This document shows positions 25,486 to 34,259 of a DNA stretch of 64,000 bases, piece by piece. The notes beneath the pieces are model-generated. The model saw only the letters and a list, made by a program, of their open reading frames with translations. It was not told the DNA's origin and searched no databases. Position 1 is the first letter of the stretch. Every line of letters begins with the position of its first letter. Origin of the DNA: Saccharopolyspora_C sp047200635 (GTDB lineage: Bacteria; Actinomycetota; Actinomycetes; Mycobacteriales; Pseudonocardiaceae); contig NZ_JBJZOI010000017.1 of the NCBI RefSeq assembly GCF_047200635.1, forward strand, positions 1-64,000. Direction: 5' to 3'. A program made the position numbers and the translations under genes.

Positions 25486-28400
25486 ATGGACGTCACGTCA
25501 CCGCTGGACGCCCCTCGCGAGGACTCGCGGCCCACGCCGGGCTCGCTCCCCCTGACCGCCGGACAGCACGAGCTGTGGCTGCTGCACAGGCTCGACGGCT
25601 CCGGGGCGCGCTGCCGCACCGGTGCCAGCACCCGCATCGAGGGCCCGCTCGACCTCTCCTCGCTCGAGCGGAGCCTGCACCGGGTCGTCGACGAGACGGA
25701 GGCGCTGCGCGTCCGCCTCGTCGAGGAGGGCGATTCCGTCGTCCAGACCGTCGTCGACCGCTCCGGCGCGGTGCTGGAGGTGGTGGACCTCGGCCCGGAC
25801 GCCACCACCGAGGACGCGCACCGGGGAATCGACGCCCGGCTCGCGGTCCCGATGGACCCGACCCGAGGTGAGGTCTTCTTCGCCGTCGTGTTCCGGCTCG
25901 GGCCGAACCACCACCACCTCTACCTCGACTTCCACCACGTCGCCTCGGACGCCACCGGGATGTCGCTGGTGCTCCGGCGGCTCGCGGAGGTCTACACCGA
26001 TCTCGCCGACGGCCGGGCCGTGCGCGCCGGGCGGGGTGGATCGCTGGCCGAGCTCGTCGCCGCCGATCTCGCGTACCGGACGTCGGAACAGCACGAGCGG
26101 GACCGCCAGTACTGGCTCGACCGGCTCGCGGTGCTGCCGTCCCTGCCCGAGCCGGATCCCGCCGTCGGAGTCTCCTACTCGCGTCGCGTGTTCGGGCCCG
26201 AGGTCATCGGGAGGCTGCGGGCGCTCACCTCGGCGGTGCGGGTCCGCCGCACGGCGGTGCTGCTCGCGGCGGTGGGCCTGCTGATGCACCGGCTGACCGG
26301 TCGCGACGTCGTCGGGGTGGGGTTGGCGGTGGCCGCCCGCGCCCCGGAGCAGCACGAGATCCCGGGCATGGTCTCGAACATCGTCCCGGTCGCGCTCGAT
26401 CTGGCGGACGTCCACGACGTCGCGGAACTCGTCGCGCTCGCCCAGTCCGAGCTGGAGGCGACGTTGCGGCATCAGCGCTACCGCGGTGAGCAGGTGGTGC
26501 GCGACGGTGGTGGGCGCGGCCGGTTGTCCGGCCGGGTCGACGCCCAGCTCAACGTGCTGCCCCCCGTCGTCGACGTGGCGTTCGGGAGCTGCCTGGCCCG
26601 CGAGGACCGCGGCGTGATGAGCGCGGTCGACGTTCCCTCGTTCTGGGGCCGGATGGTGTCGTCGGACGAGATGCTGCTGGAGACGCTCACCGGCCCGGGG
26701 ACCGACCGCACCCGCACCACCGCCGACCTCGGCGCGCTGCTCGAACGGGTCCTCGACGTCGTCGGGGACCAGGCCTCCCAGGCGCGGCCGCTGGCGACGA
26801 TCGGCCTCACCGCGCCGGAGGAGGAGGCGCGCCTCACCGCCCCGCCGTCCCCCCGGCCGACCGGCCCGGCCCGCACGCTGACCGCCGCCTTCGACGAGGC
26901 CGCGACCGCGCGCCCCGATGAGGTCGCGGTGGTGTGCGACGGCGTCACGACCTCCTACCGCCAGCTCGACCAGGCCGCGCGCGTGCTCGCCGAGCGCCTG
27001 GCCCGGCTCGGCGCCGGGCCCGGGGAGCGGGTCGCCGTCTCGGCCCACCGCTCGGCGGGCATGGTGGTGGCGGCCCTGGCCGCGCTGCGCTGCGGCGCCG
27101 CGTACCTGCCTGTCGAACCGGACGGACCGAGGCAGCGATGGGAGTTCCTCCGCTCCGACGCCGCCCCCGTCGCCGTGGTGACCACCGACCCGGAGCTCCG
27201 CGACCCGGAACTGCCGGTGGTGCGCATCGATCAGCTCGGGCACCCGGTCGACCCGGCTCCCGCCGGCCCCGCACCGGTGCTCGCGGCCCCGGACGTGGAC
27301 GACGCGGCGTACGTCGTCTACACCTCGGGTTCCACCGGGGCGCCGAAGGGCGTGGTCACCACGCACCGGAACGCCGTCGACCTGCTCGACGCCGCGACCG
27401 GCTGGTTCCCGGTCGGACCGGGAACGGTGTGGGCGTCCACCCATTCGTTCGCCTTCGACTTCGCCGTCTGGGAGGTCTGGGGCGCCCTGCTCACGGGCGG
27501 GCGGGTGGTGCTGGCCACCCACGCCGAGCGGCGCGACCCGCTGCTGCTGCTCGGTCTCCTCGGCCGGGAAGGCGTGCAGGTGCTCAGCCAGACCCCGACG
27601 GCGCTCGCCGCGCTGCTGGACGCGGCGGAGCGGGGCCCGGGAGCGGCGGACCTCGCCTGGGTCCTGGTCGGGGGTGAAACCCTCGACCGCGAACTGGTGT
27701 CGCGCTGGTTCGCCCGGCCGCTCGGCTCCGGCGCGCGGCTGTGGAACGTGTACGGCATCACCGAGACCACCGTGTTCGTCAGCGGGCAGGAGATCACCGG
27801 CGCCGAGGCCGCCGGATCCGGGCCGCTGCCGATCGGGACCGTGCTGCCGCACCTGCACGGCCACGTCCTCGACGGCGGTGGCCGTCCCGTTCCGCCGGGC
27901 GTGGCGGGTGAGCTGCACGTGGCCGGTACCGGTGTCGCCGCGGGCTACCTGAACCGCCCGGAGCTGACCGGCTCCCGGTTCGTGCCCGACCCGTTCGCCG
28001 CCGACGGCAGCCGGATGTACCGCAGCGGGGACGTGGTGCGCCGGCGTGCCACCGGCGAACTGGAGCACCTCGGCCGCGACGACGACCAGGTCCAGCTGCG
28101 CGGGCACCGGGTCGAGCTCGGTGAGATCGAGGCGGCGCTGGCCACCCATCCCCGGGTCTCCCGGGCGGCGGTGGCGGTGCGCGGCGGCCGGGGCGCCGAT
28201 GCCCGGCTGGTCGGCTACGTCGTCGAACACCGCACGCCCGCTGATCCGGAGGCCCGCATCGGGGGCTGGCACCGCATGTTCGACGGCCTCTACGACAGCT
28301 CGGCCCCCGGGCGCGACGAGGCGTTCCACGGCTGGTCCGACAGCGTCGACCGGAGTGCGATCCCGGTGCGGGACATGCGGCGCTGGCGCGACGGGATCGT

Positions 28401-30597
28401 GGCCCGCATCCGCGAGTTCCGCCCCCGCCGCCTGCTCGAGATCGGGGTCGGGGAAGGACTGCTGCTGACCGAGCTGGCGCCGGGCTGCGAGACCTACTGG
28501 GCCACCGACATCTCCGCCTCGGCGCTGGACCTGGTCGCCCGGCGTTGCGCCGACCGGCCGGAGCTCGCCGAACGGCTGGTGCTGCGCTGCCAGCCCGCGC
28601 ACGACCTGTCCGGGCTGCCGGAGGGCGCGTTCGACACGATCGTCGTCAACTCGGTGGTGCAGTACCTGCCTGACGCCGAACACCTCGCCGGGGTGCTGCA
28701 CGGACTGGCCGCGCTGCTCTCCCCGGGGGGCCGCATCGTGGTGGGCGACGTGCGCCGGCTCGGCCTGGCCGCGTTGTTCCACGACGCGCTCGCGGTCCGC
28801 CGGGCCGGCGATGGCGACGGCCCGGCACCGCCGGACGCCGAGCTGGCCGCGACCGCCGATCGCGCCCGCACCGCCGAATCGGAGCTGCTGGTCGAACCGG
28901 CTTGGTTCGACGAACTCGTGTCGGCCAGTCCCGTGCTCACCAGCGCGGAGAGCGCGTTGCAGCGCGACGGCGGCACCGAGATGGGCCGCTACCGCTACGA
29001 CGTGGTGCTCGCCACCGGAGAAGCGCTCCGCGACCCGGATCCGCTGCGGCTGCGGTGGGGGTCCGATGTGGACGGTCCCGCGTCCTTCCGGGCGGCGCTG
29101 CGCGAATCCGACGCCCCGGCGGTGGTGCTGCGCGGAGTGCCCAACGGGCGCCTGGCCGCCGATCTCGCCCGCACCGCCGGGCTGCGCGCGGCCCGCGGGT
29201 GGACGGCGGGTCCCGTCGTGCCGGAGGGCGAGCCGGTCGAACCCGTGGAACTGCTCGACGCGGCGCGGGAGTGCGGGTACGGGGGCCGGGTGGACTTCTC
29301 GGCGGAGGACAGCTGCGCGGTCGACGTCCTGGTCCACCGCGAGGGACGGCCCGCGGCCGCCGCGGCGGCCGCCCGGGCGGGCGGGGCGCTGACGAACACC
29401 CCGCTGGACCCGCACTCGGCGGAGCTGGGCGCGGGGCTCCGCGACCACCTGCGCGGCCGGCTTCCCGGGTACATGATCCCGGCTCAGGTCGTCACCGTGG
29501 CCGAGCTCCCGCGCACCGAGAACGGGAAGCTCGACCGGGACCGGCTTCCCGAGCCGGAACCGGAACAGCAGGCACCGGTCAGGGGGCAGGCGGCGTCCGG
29601 CAGCGTCGAGCACGCGTTGTGCCGCCTGTTCGCCGAAGTGCTCGGCCGTGCCGAAGTCGGCCCGGACCAGAGCTTCTTCGACCTCGGCGGGCACTCGCTG
29701 ATGGCGGCGCGGCTGGCGGGGCGCGTCCGCGACGAGCTCGGCGTCGACCTGGGCGTCCGAGCGCTGTTCGGCGCGCCCACCGCGACCGGGCTGGCCCGGT
29801 TGGTCACCGGGGCCCAGCGCCACGGCGAGGACGGAGCGACGCGCCAGCTGCTGACGCTGCGCCCCGGTGACGGCGGACGCCCGCTGTTCTGCATGCACCC
29901 GGGTGGCGGCCTCTGCTGGTCCTACGCGCACCTGCTGCCGTACCTGGATCCGGCGGTCCCGGTGCACGGCATCCAGTCCCCGCGCCTCGGCAACCCCACC
30001 GCCGCGCCGCTGACGATGCCCGCCCTGGTGGCCGACTACACCAGGTTGATCCGCGAGATCCAGCCCTCGGGCCCGTACCGCGTGCTCGGCTACTCCTTGG
30101 GCGGGCTGATCGCGTTCGCCGTGGCCTGCGCGTTGCAGGAGGACGGCGACGAGGTCGAGAGCGTGGTGCTCGTGGACTCCTACCCGCCCTCGCACGCCGC
30201 CGGGTACGAGCGCCCGGTCGACGAGTTCACCGACGACGAGGTCGCGGAGTTCCAGCGCAACGCGATCGGCAACCTCACCACCCTCGATGCCGCCCCGCTC
30301 ACCGACGTCCGGCTCGACGACGAGGTCGTGGCGGGGCTGCGCCGCTGCATGGAGGACGCCGCGCCCATCGCCGCCACCTTCGGCGATCCCGTCTTCCGCG
30401 GCGTCGTCGAGCACCTCCAGGCCGATCGCCCGCAGTACGGACCGGTACCGGACGGGCGGGCGCTGTGGCAGCCGCTGGTCGACGGGGAGGTGCGCGGCCA
30501 CCTGTTCGACGTGGGGCACAACGAGATGATGCGGCCGCACTCGATGCTCGAGGTCGGCCCGCGGATCGGGGAGATCCTGGGAGGGGGAGGCTGGTGA
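25486..30597 (+). CDS. NRPS, C-A-MT-T-TE terminal module
   Basis: 1703 residues. Order: C (about 20-430, active-site form HHVASD at 150-155), A (about 465-920, TSGSTGAPKG, code read as D-F-W-S-L-G-V-V-F-K, first three as in Thr codes but overall unassigned), embedded methyltransferase (about 925-1290, LLEIGVGEG), the A-domain end with NGK at 1347-1349, T (GGHSL, S1404), and TE (GYSLGG, S1537; His in DVGHNEM). One module that takes an upstream aminoacyl group, adds one N-methylated residue and releases it by hydrolysis or cyclisation. With a single C domain the product core is probably a dipeptide, unless the upstream substrate is itself acylated. ATG with AAGGAG. Overlaps the P450 gene. Confidence 0.88.
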   Translation: MDVTSPLDAPREDSRPTPGSLPLTAGQHELWLLHRLDGSGARCRTGASTRIEGPLDLSSLERSLHRVVDETEALRVRLVEEGDSVVQTVVDRSGAVLEVVDLGPDATTEDAHRGIDARLAVPMDPTRGEVFFAVVFRLGPNHHHLYLDFHHVASDATGMSLVLRRLAEVYTDLADGRAVRAGRGGSLAELVAADLAYRTSEQHERDRQYWLDRLAVLPSLPEPDPAVGVSYSRRVFGPEVIGRLRALTSAVRVRRTAVLLAAVGLLMHRLTGRDVVGVGLAVAARAPEQHEIPGMVSNIVPVALDLADVHDVAELVALAQSELEATLRHQRYRGEQVVRDGGGRGRLSGRVDAQLNVLPPVVDVAFGSCLAREDRGVMSAVDVPSFWGRMVSSDEMLLETLTGPGTDRTRTTADLGALLERVLDVVGDQASQARPLATIGLTAPEEEARLTAPPSPRPTGPARTLTAAFDEAATARPDEVAVVCDGVTTSYRQLDQAARVLAERLARLGAGPGERVAVSAHRSAGMVVAALAALRCGAAYLPVEPDGPRQRWEFLRSDAAPVAVVTTDPELRDPELPVVRIDQLGHPVDPAPAGPAPVLAAPDVDDAAYVVYTSGSTGAPKGVVTTHRNAVDLLDAATGWFPVGPGTVWASTHSFAFDFAVWEVWGALLTGGRVVLATHAERRDPLLLLGLLGREGVQVLSQTPTALAALLDAAERGPGAADLAWVLVGGETLDRELVSRWFARPLGSGARLWNVYGITETTVFVSGQEITGAEAAGSGPLPIGTVLPHLHGHVLDGGGRPVPPGVAGELHVAGTGVAAGYLNRPELTGSRFVPDPFAADGSRMYRSGDVVRRRATGELEHLGRDDDQVQLRGHRVELGEIEAALATHPRVSRAAVAVRGGRGADARLVGYVVEHRTPADPEARIGGWHRMFDGLYDSSAPGRDEAFHGWSDSVDRSAIPVRDMRRWRDGIVARIREFRPRRLLEIGVGEGLLLTELAPGCETYWATDISASALDLVARRCADRPELAERLVLRCQPAHDLSGLPEGAFDTIVVNSVVQYLPDAEHLAGVLHGLAALLSPGGRIVVGDVRRLGLAALFHDALAVRRAGDGDGPAPPDAELAATADRARTAESELLVEPAWFDELVSASPVLTSAESALQRDGGTEMGRYRYDVVLATGEALRDPDPLRLRWGSDVDGPASFRAALRESDAPAVVLRGVPNGRLAADLARTAGLRAARGWTAGPVVPEGEPVEPVELLDAARECGYGGRVDFSAEDSCAVDVLVHREGRPAAAAAAARAGGALTNTPLDPHSAELGAGLRDHLRGRLPGYMIPAQVVTVAELPRTENGKLDRDRLPEPEPEQQAPVRGQAASGSVEHALCRLFAEVLGRAEVGPDQSFFDLGGHSLMAARLAGRVRDELGVDLGVRALFGAPTATGLARLVTGAQRHGEDGATRQLLTLRPGDGGRPLFCMHPGGGLCWSYAHLLPYLDPAVPVHGIQSPRLGNPTAAPLTMPALVADYTRLIREIQPSGPYRVLGYSLGGLIAFAVACALQEDGDEVESVVLVDSYPPSHAAGYERPVDEFTDDEVAEFQRNAIGNLTTLDAAPLTDVRLDDEVVAGLRRCMEDAAPIAATFGDPVFRGVVEHLQADRPQYGPVPDGRALWQPLVDGEVRGHLFDVGHNEMMRPHSMLEVGPRIGEILGGGGW

Positions 30598-31700
30598 GCG
30601 CGCCGGGAGTCCGCTACGACGCGACGTTCGACTGCTGGGTGGTGACCGATCCCGAACTGGTCCGGCGCGCGCTGCGCGAGCCCGCGCTCTCGGCGCAGAC
30701 CCTGGAGGCGGCCACCGTCGCGTTCCTGCCGTCCGAGGTGCGCGACGAGTGCGCTCCGCTGCTCGACACCTTGCGCCGCTGGTTCGTCACCCTCGACGGA
30801 GAACCGCACCGGCGGCGCCGCCAGGCCGTCGCCCACCTGTTCTCGCCCCGCCACGTCCGCGCGTTCGACGGCGCGCTCACCGAGATCGCCGAGGCGGCCG
30901 TCGGCCGGTACGCCGCCCGCGGCGGGGACGCCGTGCCCGCGATAGCCGACGTCGTCGCCGCGCAGGGGATCGCGGCGCTGCTCGACCTCGGCGGAGTGCC
31001 GCACGAGCGGCTCACCGCCTGGGCCCGGTCGGTGTCGGAGTTCCTCGCGACGTCCTACCGGGCGGATCGGGCGCGAGCGGCGCAGGCCGCGCTCGACGAG
31101 ATGGCGGCCTCGGTCCTGGAGCGGCCGGGAGCCCTGCCCGGCGTGGCGCCGGACGATCCCGCCGAACGCCTGGCGACGGTGTCGATGCTGCTGTTCGGCG
31201 GGATGGAGACGACGTCCGGGCTCGTCGGTTTCGCGCTGTGGTACCTGGTCGCCAACCAGTTGTCCGACCGGGTCGCCGCCGATCCCTCGGGCGCGGAGGC
31301 GGAGACCGTCGTGGAGCGGGCGCTGGAACTGCTCTCCCCGATCGGGCACGTCGCACGCCTCGCGCTGCGGCCGGTCCGCATCGGCGATGCCGAGGTCCCG
31401 CCCGGTGCGCTGGTGCTGCTCGCCCTGCACGGCGAGGACGTCCTCGACCAGCCCGAGATGCCCGCCCGCTGCCCGGCGCACGCCCCGGCCCGCCGCGACC
31501 ACCTCGCCTTCGGCGGCGGACCGCACTTCTGCATCGGCGCACCGCTGGCGCGGGCGATCGCCGGAGCGGCGGTGACCGCGTTCGCCCGGGCCCTGCCGAG
31601 CGCGACGGTGCGGGAGCTGCGCTGGCGGGACAGCCCGACCTTCCGCGGTCCGGCGTCGCTGGTGCTGAGCCCGGAAACCTCGGAGCCCGACCGCCGATGA
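30594..31700 (+). CDS. Atypical cytochrome P450
   Basis: 368 residues, short for a bacterial P450 (about 400). The haem loop FGGGPHFCIGAPLAR has its Cys ligand (C313), and the I helix has GGMETT (202-207). The K-helix ExxR is missing: the aligned residues are R242-A-L-E245, a charge swap. The meander that normally reads DP-x-x-FP-x-P-x-x-F is replaced by a PEMPARCPAHAPARR segment, and the N-terminal 30-40 residues are absent. Lack of ExxR is known for the CYP157 family, so it can still be a haem protein. It may oxidise a carrier-bound or released peptide. GTG start overlapping the synthetase stop (GTGA), with a GGAGG site. Last gene of the operon. Confidence 0.78.
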   Translation: MSAPGVRYDATFDCWVVTDPELVRRALREPALSAQTLEAATVAFLPSEVRDECAPLLDTLRRWFVTLDGEPHRRRRQAVAHLFSPRHVRAFDGALTEIAEAAVGRYAARGGDAVPAIADVVAAQGIAALLDLGGVPHERLTAWARSVSEFLATSYRADRARAAQAALDEMAASVLERPGALPGVAPDDPAERLATVSMLLFGGMETTSGLVGFALWYLVANQLSDRVAADPSGAEAETVVERALELLSPIGHVARLALRPVRIGDAEVPPGALVLLALHGEDVLDQPEMPARCPAHAPARRDHLAFGGGPHFCIGAPLARAIAGAAVTAFARALPSATVRELRWRDSPTFRGPASLVLSPETSEPDRR

Positions 31701-31724
31701 CGGGCTGAGCGCGCGTCCGGAGCC

Positions 31725-31755
31725 GCGCCGGCCGAGATCTCCGGCGAACCGGCGC
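31725..31755 (+). terminator. Weak hairpin after the peptide operon
   Basis: GCGCCGG at 31725-31731 can pair with CCGGCGC at 31749-31755, 24 bases after the P450 stop. A candidate terminator only. Confidence 0.35.
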
Positions 31756-31849
31756 GACCCGCTCCCCCGGCCGCCGTCGAGCGGATTCGCCGCGCTGATC
31801 GGCCGATCGAAGCGGCGGGCGCGGCCGACGTCCGCCGGAGTGGGAAAAG

Positions 31850-31882
31850 TTGATGCGGGCGCGGGCGGCCTCGCGTTACAGT
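31850..31882 (+). promoter_or_regulatory. Putative promoter of the ABC-F leader
   Basis: TTGATG at 31850-31855 preceded by an A-rich run, and TACAGT at 31877-31882. The spacer (21 bases) is long. A start about 7 bases after the -10 element would fall on the ATG of the leader ORF at 31889, giving a leaderless leader peptide. Confidence 0.35.
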
Positions 31883-31888
31883 GCCGAC

Positions 31889-31912
31889 ATGTCCAACTCC
31901 CGGATCTACTAG
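31889..31912 (+). CDS. Seven-residue leader peptide (MSNSRIY)
   Basis: ATG at 31889 to TAG at 31910-31912 encodes Met-Ser-Asn-Ser-Arg-Ile-Tyr. The end of the ORF lies within the left arm of the inverted repeat at 31900-31960, so a translating or stalled ribosome would block that arm. This is the layout of ribosome-sensing attenuation in front of ABC-F genes. It is inferred from position, not shown. Confidence 0.45.
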   Translation: MSNSRIY

Positions 31913-31960
31913 CTCACGGGCACACCACCGCGGTAGCAGTGCGCCCTGAGCTAGATCCGG
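31900..31960 (+). promoter_or_regulatory. Attenuator-type inverted repeat
   Basis: CCGGATCT..AGCTCA (31900-31916, with a 3-base bulge) pairs with TGAGCTAGATCCGG (31947-31960), a 14-bp stem with a 30-base loop, ending 11 bases before the GTG of the ABC-F remnant. It overlaps the leader peptide ORF. Confidence 0.6.
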
Positions 31961-31971
31961 AGAGTAGTTCT

Positions 31972-32670
31972 GTGATCACTTCTGGTGATTTTTCCGTGCG
32001 CGTCAGCGCACGTCCGCTGTTCGACCACGCGGACTCCCACGTCTCCCCCGGCGACGAGATCGACCTGGTGGAACGCGACCGAGCGGACAGGACCGCGCTC
32101 GTCGCCGTCCTGTCCGGTGCGACCGCCCCCAGCTCGGGCGCGGTCGAACGCATCGGCTCCGCCGGACACCCGGCGCCGTCACCCCGCGCCGAAGGCCGCG
32201 AAGGCGCGGCAACCGACCGCCTCCGGTCGCCCCGCGGCGTGGCCGGGCCGGTGGGCGAGATCCGAGCTGCCGAGGCGGTCGGCGCCGAACCGGCGACGGC
32301 GACGCGCGCCGAGGCCCGCGCGCGGGACGGCGGCTCCGCTCAGCCGGTGGCGCACCTCGGGCTGAGCCGGGGCGTTCCCGGACAACGCCCGGACGCGGTC
32401 TCCGACGGGCGGGGCGGCCGCGTCGACCTGGTCGGGCTGCTGCTCGCCGGGCACGACGCGCTGCTGCTGGACGTGCCGGCGAACGACCTCGATCCCGGCC
32501 CCGGGGACGAGATCCCGCGCGCCGGCGCGACCTGCCGGAGGTCGATCGCGCTCGGCACCGGCGACGACGAGACCGTCGGAGCGCCGCGGCCGGGTCGGGC
32601 GCCGCTGCTCCCGGACGGCACCGAAGGCCTGCGCGAGGACGAGCACCTCGACCTCGTCCCGCTCGCCTGA
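31972..32670 (+). pseudogene. Decayed ABC-F ATPase gene with internal deletion
   Basis: The frame stays open for 232 codons but every ATPase motif is damaged. The start (VITSGDFSVRVSARPLFD..SPGDEIDLV) corresponds to the first nucleotide-binding domain of actinobacterial ABC-F proteins, with the Walker A GRNGAGKTT degraded to ERDRADRTA. The end corresponds to the second domain: signature SGGE is SDGR, Walker B LLLDEPTN is LLLDVPAN (catalytic Glu lost), and the extreme C-terminus keeps LLPDGTE. A full protein has about 530 residues, so roughly 300 from the middle are gone. A functional non-ATPase role is possible but less likely than decay. The leader and hairpin in front are still intact. Confidence 0.75.
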
Positions 32671-32774
32671 CCTCATCGATCCCAACCCGACGCGGAGATC
32701 CGATCGCTGCCGCGCGCCCGGACACCCGTCGGATTCCACCGGAACGCCCCCGTTCCCCTCTCCCCGGAGGACCG

Positions 32775-33260
32775 ATGTCCCACTACCGGTTTCTCGACCG
32801 CGACACCTCGGGCGCGGCGACCTGCGCCGCGCCGCGCTGCACGGCGCCGCGGCCGGAGGACGCCACCGCGCGCTGGCGGTTCTGCTCCACCGCGTGCAGG
32901 CAGGCCTCCTACCGGGCCCGGCACCGCGACGAGCGGATCGACACCGAGGTGGCGGTCCAGGCGCTCGACGAGGAGGTCGCCGAAGCGCTGCGCGCCCTGC
33001 TCGACACCGTGCTGCGCGGTCACGGTGAACTGGCCGACCCGGCGCAGCCGAAAACGGGCGCCGTGGCCGAACTCGTGGCCCGCGCCCAGCGCGTCACCGA
33101 CGCCGCGGTGGCCCGCGATCGCGCGGCCGGGATCTCCTGGGCGGACATCAGCACCGCGCTGGGAGTCACGTTCGCCACCGCGCGCCGCCGCTACGGACCG
33201 CGCACCGCGGAGAACCTCACCCGGTTCCGCACCTCGGACCGCCAGGACGCGGCGAGCTGA
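32775..33260 (+). CDS. Hypothetical zinc-ribbon / HTH-like protein
   Basis: 161 residues. Four cysteines (C17, C22, C37, C41) in a CAAPRC...CSTAC arrangement suggest a zinc-binding ribbon at the N-terminus. A middle helical region follows, and a helix-turn-helix-like segment (GISWADISTALGVTFATARRRYG) ends the protein. A DNA-binding role is plausible. ATG start with CCGGAGGA upstream. It faces the althiomycin-type cluster across a bidirectional terminator, so it is probably not part of it. Confidence 0.65.
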   Translation: MSHYRFLDRDTSGAATCAAPRCTAPRPEDATARWRFCSTACRQASYRARHRDERIDTEVAVQALDEEVAEALRALLDTVLRGHGELADPAQPKTGAVAELVARAQRVTDAAVARDRAAGISWADISTALGVTFATARRRYGPRTAENLTRFRTSDRQDAAS

Positions 33261-33291
33261 GCGGCGGGCCGCCCGTCCCGCCCCGGAACGC

Positions 33292-33323
33292 GCGCGGGGA
33301 ACCGGCACCCCGGTTCCCCGCGC
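33292..33323. terminator. Bidirectional terminator
   Basis: A perfect 14-bp stem (33292-33305 with 33310-33323) and a 4-base loop lie between two convergent genes: the zinc-ribbon gene ending at 33260 and the methyltransferase gene ending at 33333. Confidence 0.8.
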
Positions 33324-33332
33324 CGCGGGTCC

Positions 33333-34259
33333 TCAGCGCGGCCGCACCGCGGAGACGATGGGCAGCACGCCGCCGTCGCTGTAGCCGACGCTCTCCACTT
33401 CCAGCCCCGCCTCGGCCAGCTGCGCCCGCGTGTCGGCCTCCGAGACGAAGTTGAGGTACTTCGCCTGGATGATGTCGCCGAACAACGCGAGCTCGCGGCG
33501 CAGGTCGTGCTCGGCGATGCCGTAGCGCTGCCACTCCCCGGCCCGCTCCGGCGCCTCCCACGGCGGCGGAGGCGGCGGGGTGAGGAAGCTCAGCAGCAGC
33601 CGGCCTCCTGGTCGCAGCGCCCTCGCGAAGTTGCGGTACAGCGCGACCAGCCGACCGGGATCGGGCTCGTACATGTTGAGCCCGTTGCTCACCAGCAGGT
33701 CGAACTCCGAGTCGATGCCGAGCTCCCATGCGTCGGAGAGAACCACGTCGGTCCGGTCGCCCCACCCCCGGCTCGCCGCGTTCTCCTTCGCCAGGCGCAG
33801 GGATTCCTCGTCGATGTCGATGCCGACGAGCCGCGCTCCCGGGGCGTCGCCGTAGTCCTGGCGCACCAGGTCGTCCATCACCCCGCACGGCAGGGAGGCC
33901 AGCACCGCGCCGTCGGTGATCGACCGGCTGATCTCGGTACGGAAGCGCTGGTAGCGCTCGCGCGCACCGGACAGCAACGATCGGTTCAGCAACCAGAACT
34001 CGGTGTCCGACTCGGTGGGGGTGCCCGGCTCGTAGCGGAAGATGTACGACGTCCAGTACCCGTTCAGCCCGCGGTTGCGCAGCAGGAACCGCCCCAGCGG
34101 GAACTCCTGCAGCCCGGCGAGCAGCGACAGCTCCTCGTCGAGGTCCATGATCAGCCGGTCCGCCGCGCGCAACCGCTGCTCCACGGCCGCGGCGATGCCG
34201 GTCAGCTCGGCATCGTCGTGCGAACCGGACCCGGGAAGGTGCGAAATGGTCGAACTCAT
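33333..34259 (-). CDS. SAM-dependent methyltransferase (likely O-methyltransferase of the althiomycin-type cluster)
   Basis: 308 residues. The SAM fold shows an unusual motif I (LASLPCGVMDDLV), then GIDIDEESL, DVVLSDAW and LLVSNGLNMYEPDP. An N-terminal helical region of about 110 residues precedes it. Its ATG overlaps the stop of the diiron oxygenase gene, so they are co-translated. In althiomycin the pyrrolinone carries one enol methyl ether, and this is the only free methyltransferase in the minus-strand cluster, so that role is inferred. It is not related to the N-methyltransferases of the neighbouring operon. Confidence 0.75.
   Translation of the reverse strand: MSSTISHLPGSGSHDDAELTGIAAAVEQRLRAADRLIMDLDEELSLLAGLQEFPLGRFLLRNRGLNGYWTSYIFRYEPGTPTESDTEFWLLNRSLLSGARERYQRFRTEISRSITDGAVLASLPCGVMDDLVRQDYGDAPGARLVGIDIDEESLRLAKENAASRGWGDRTDVVLSDAWELGIDSEFDLLVSNGLNMYEPDPGRLVALYRNFARALRPGGRLLLSFLTPPPPPPWEAPERAGEWQRYGIAEHDLRRELALFGDIIQAKYLNFVSEADTRAQLAEAGLEVESVGYSDGGVLPIVSAVRPR

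Noticed and set aside
25498..30540. A minus-strand open frame of about 1680 codons opposite the C-A-MT-T-TE gene
   Set aside because: Same shadow effect of high GC; no recognisable domain.
17967..31700. Siderophore pathway suggested by the isochorismatase-like gene
   Set aside because: No isochorismate synthase, 2,3-dihydroxybenzoate or salicylate A domain, or iron transport genes are present.
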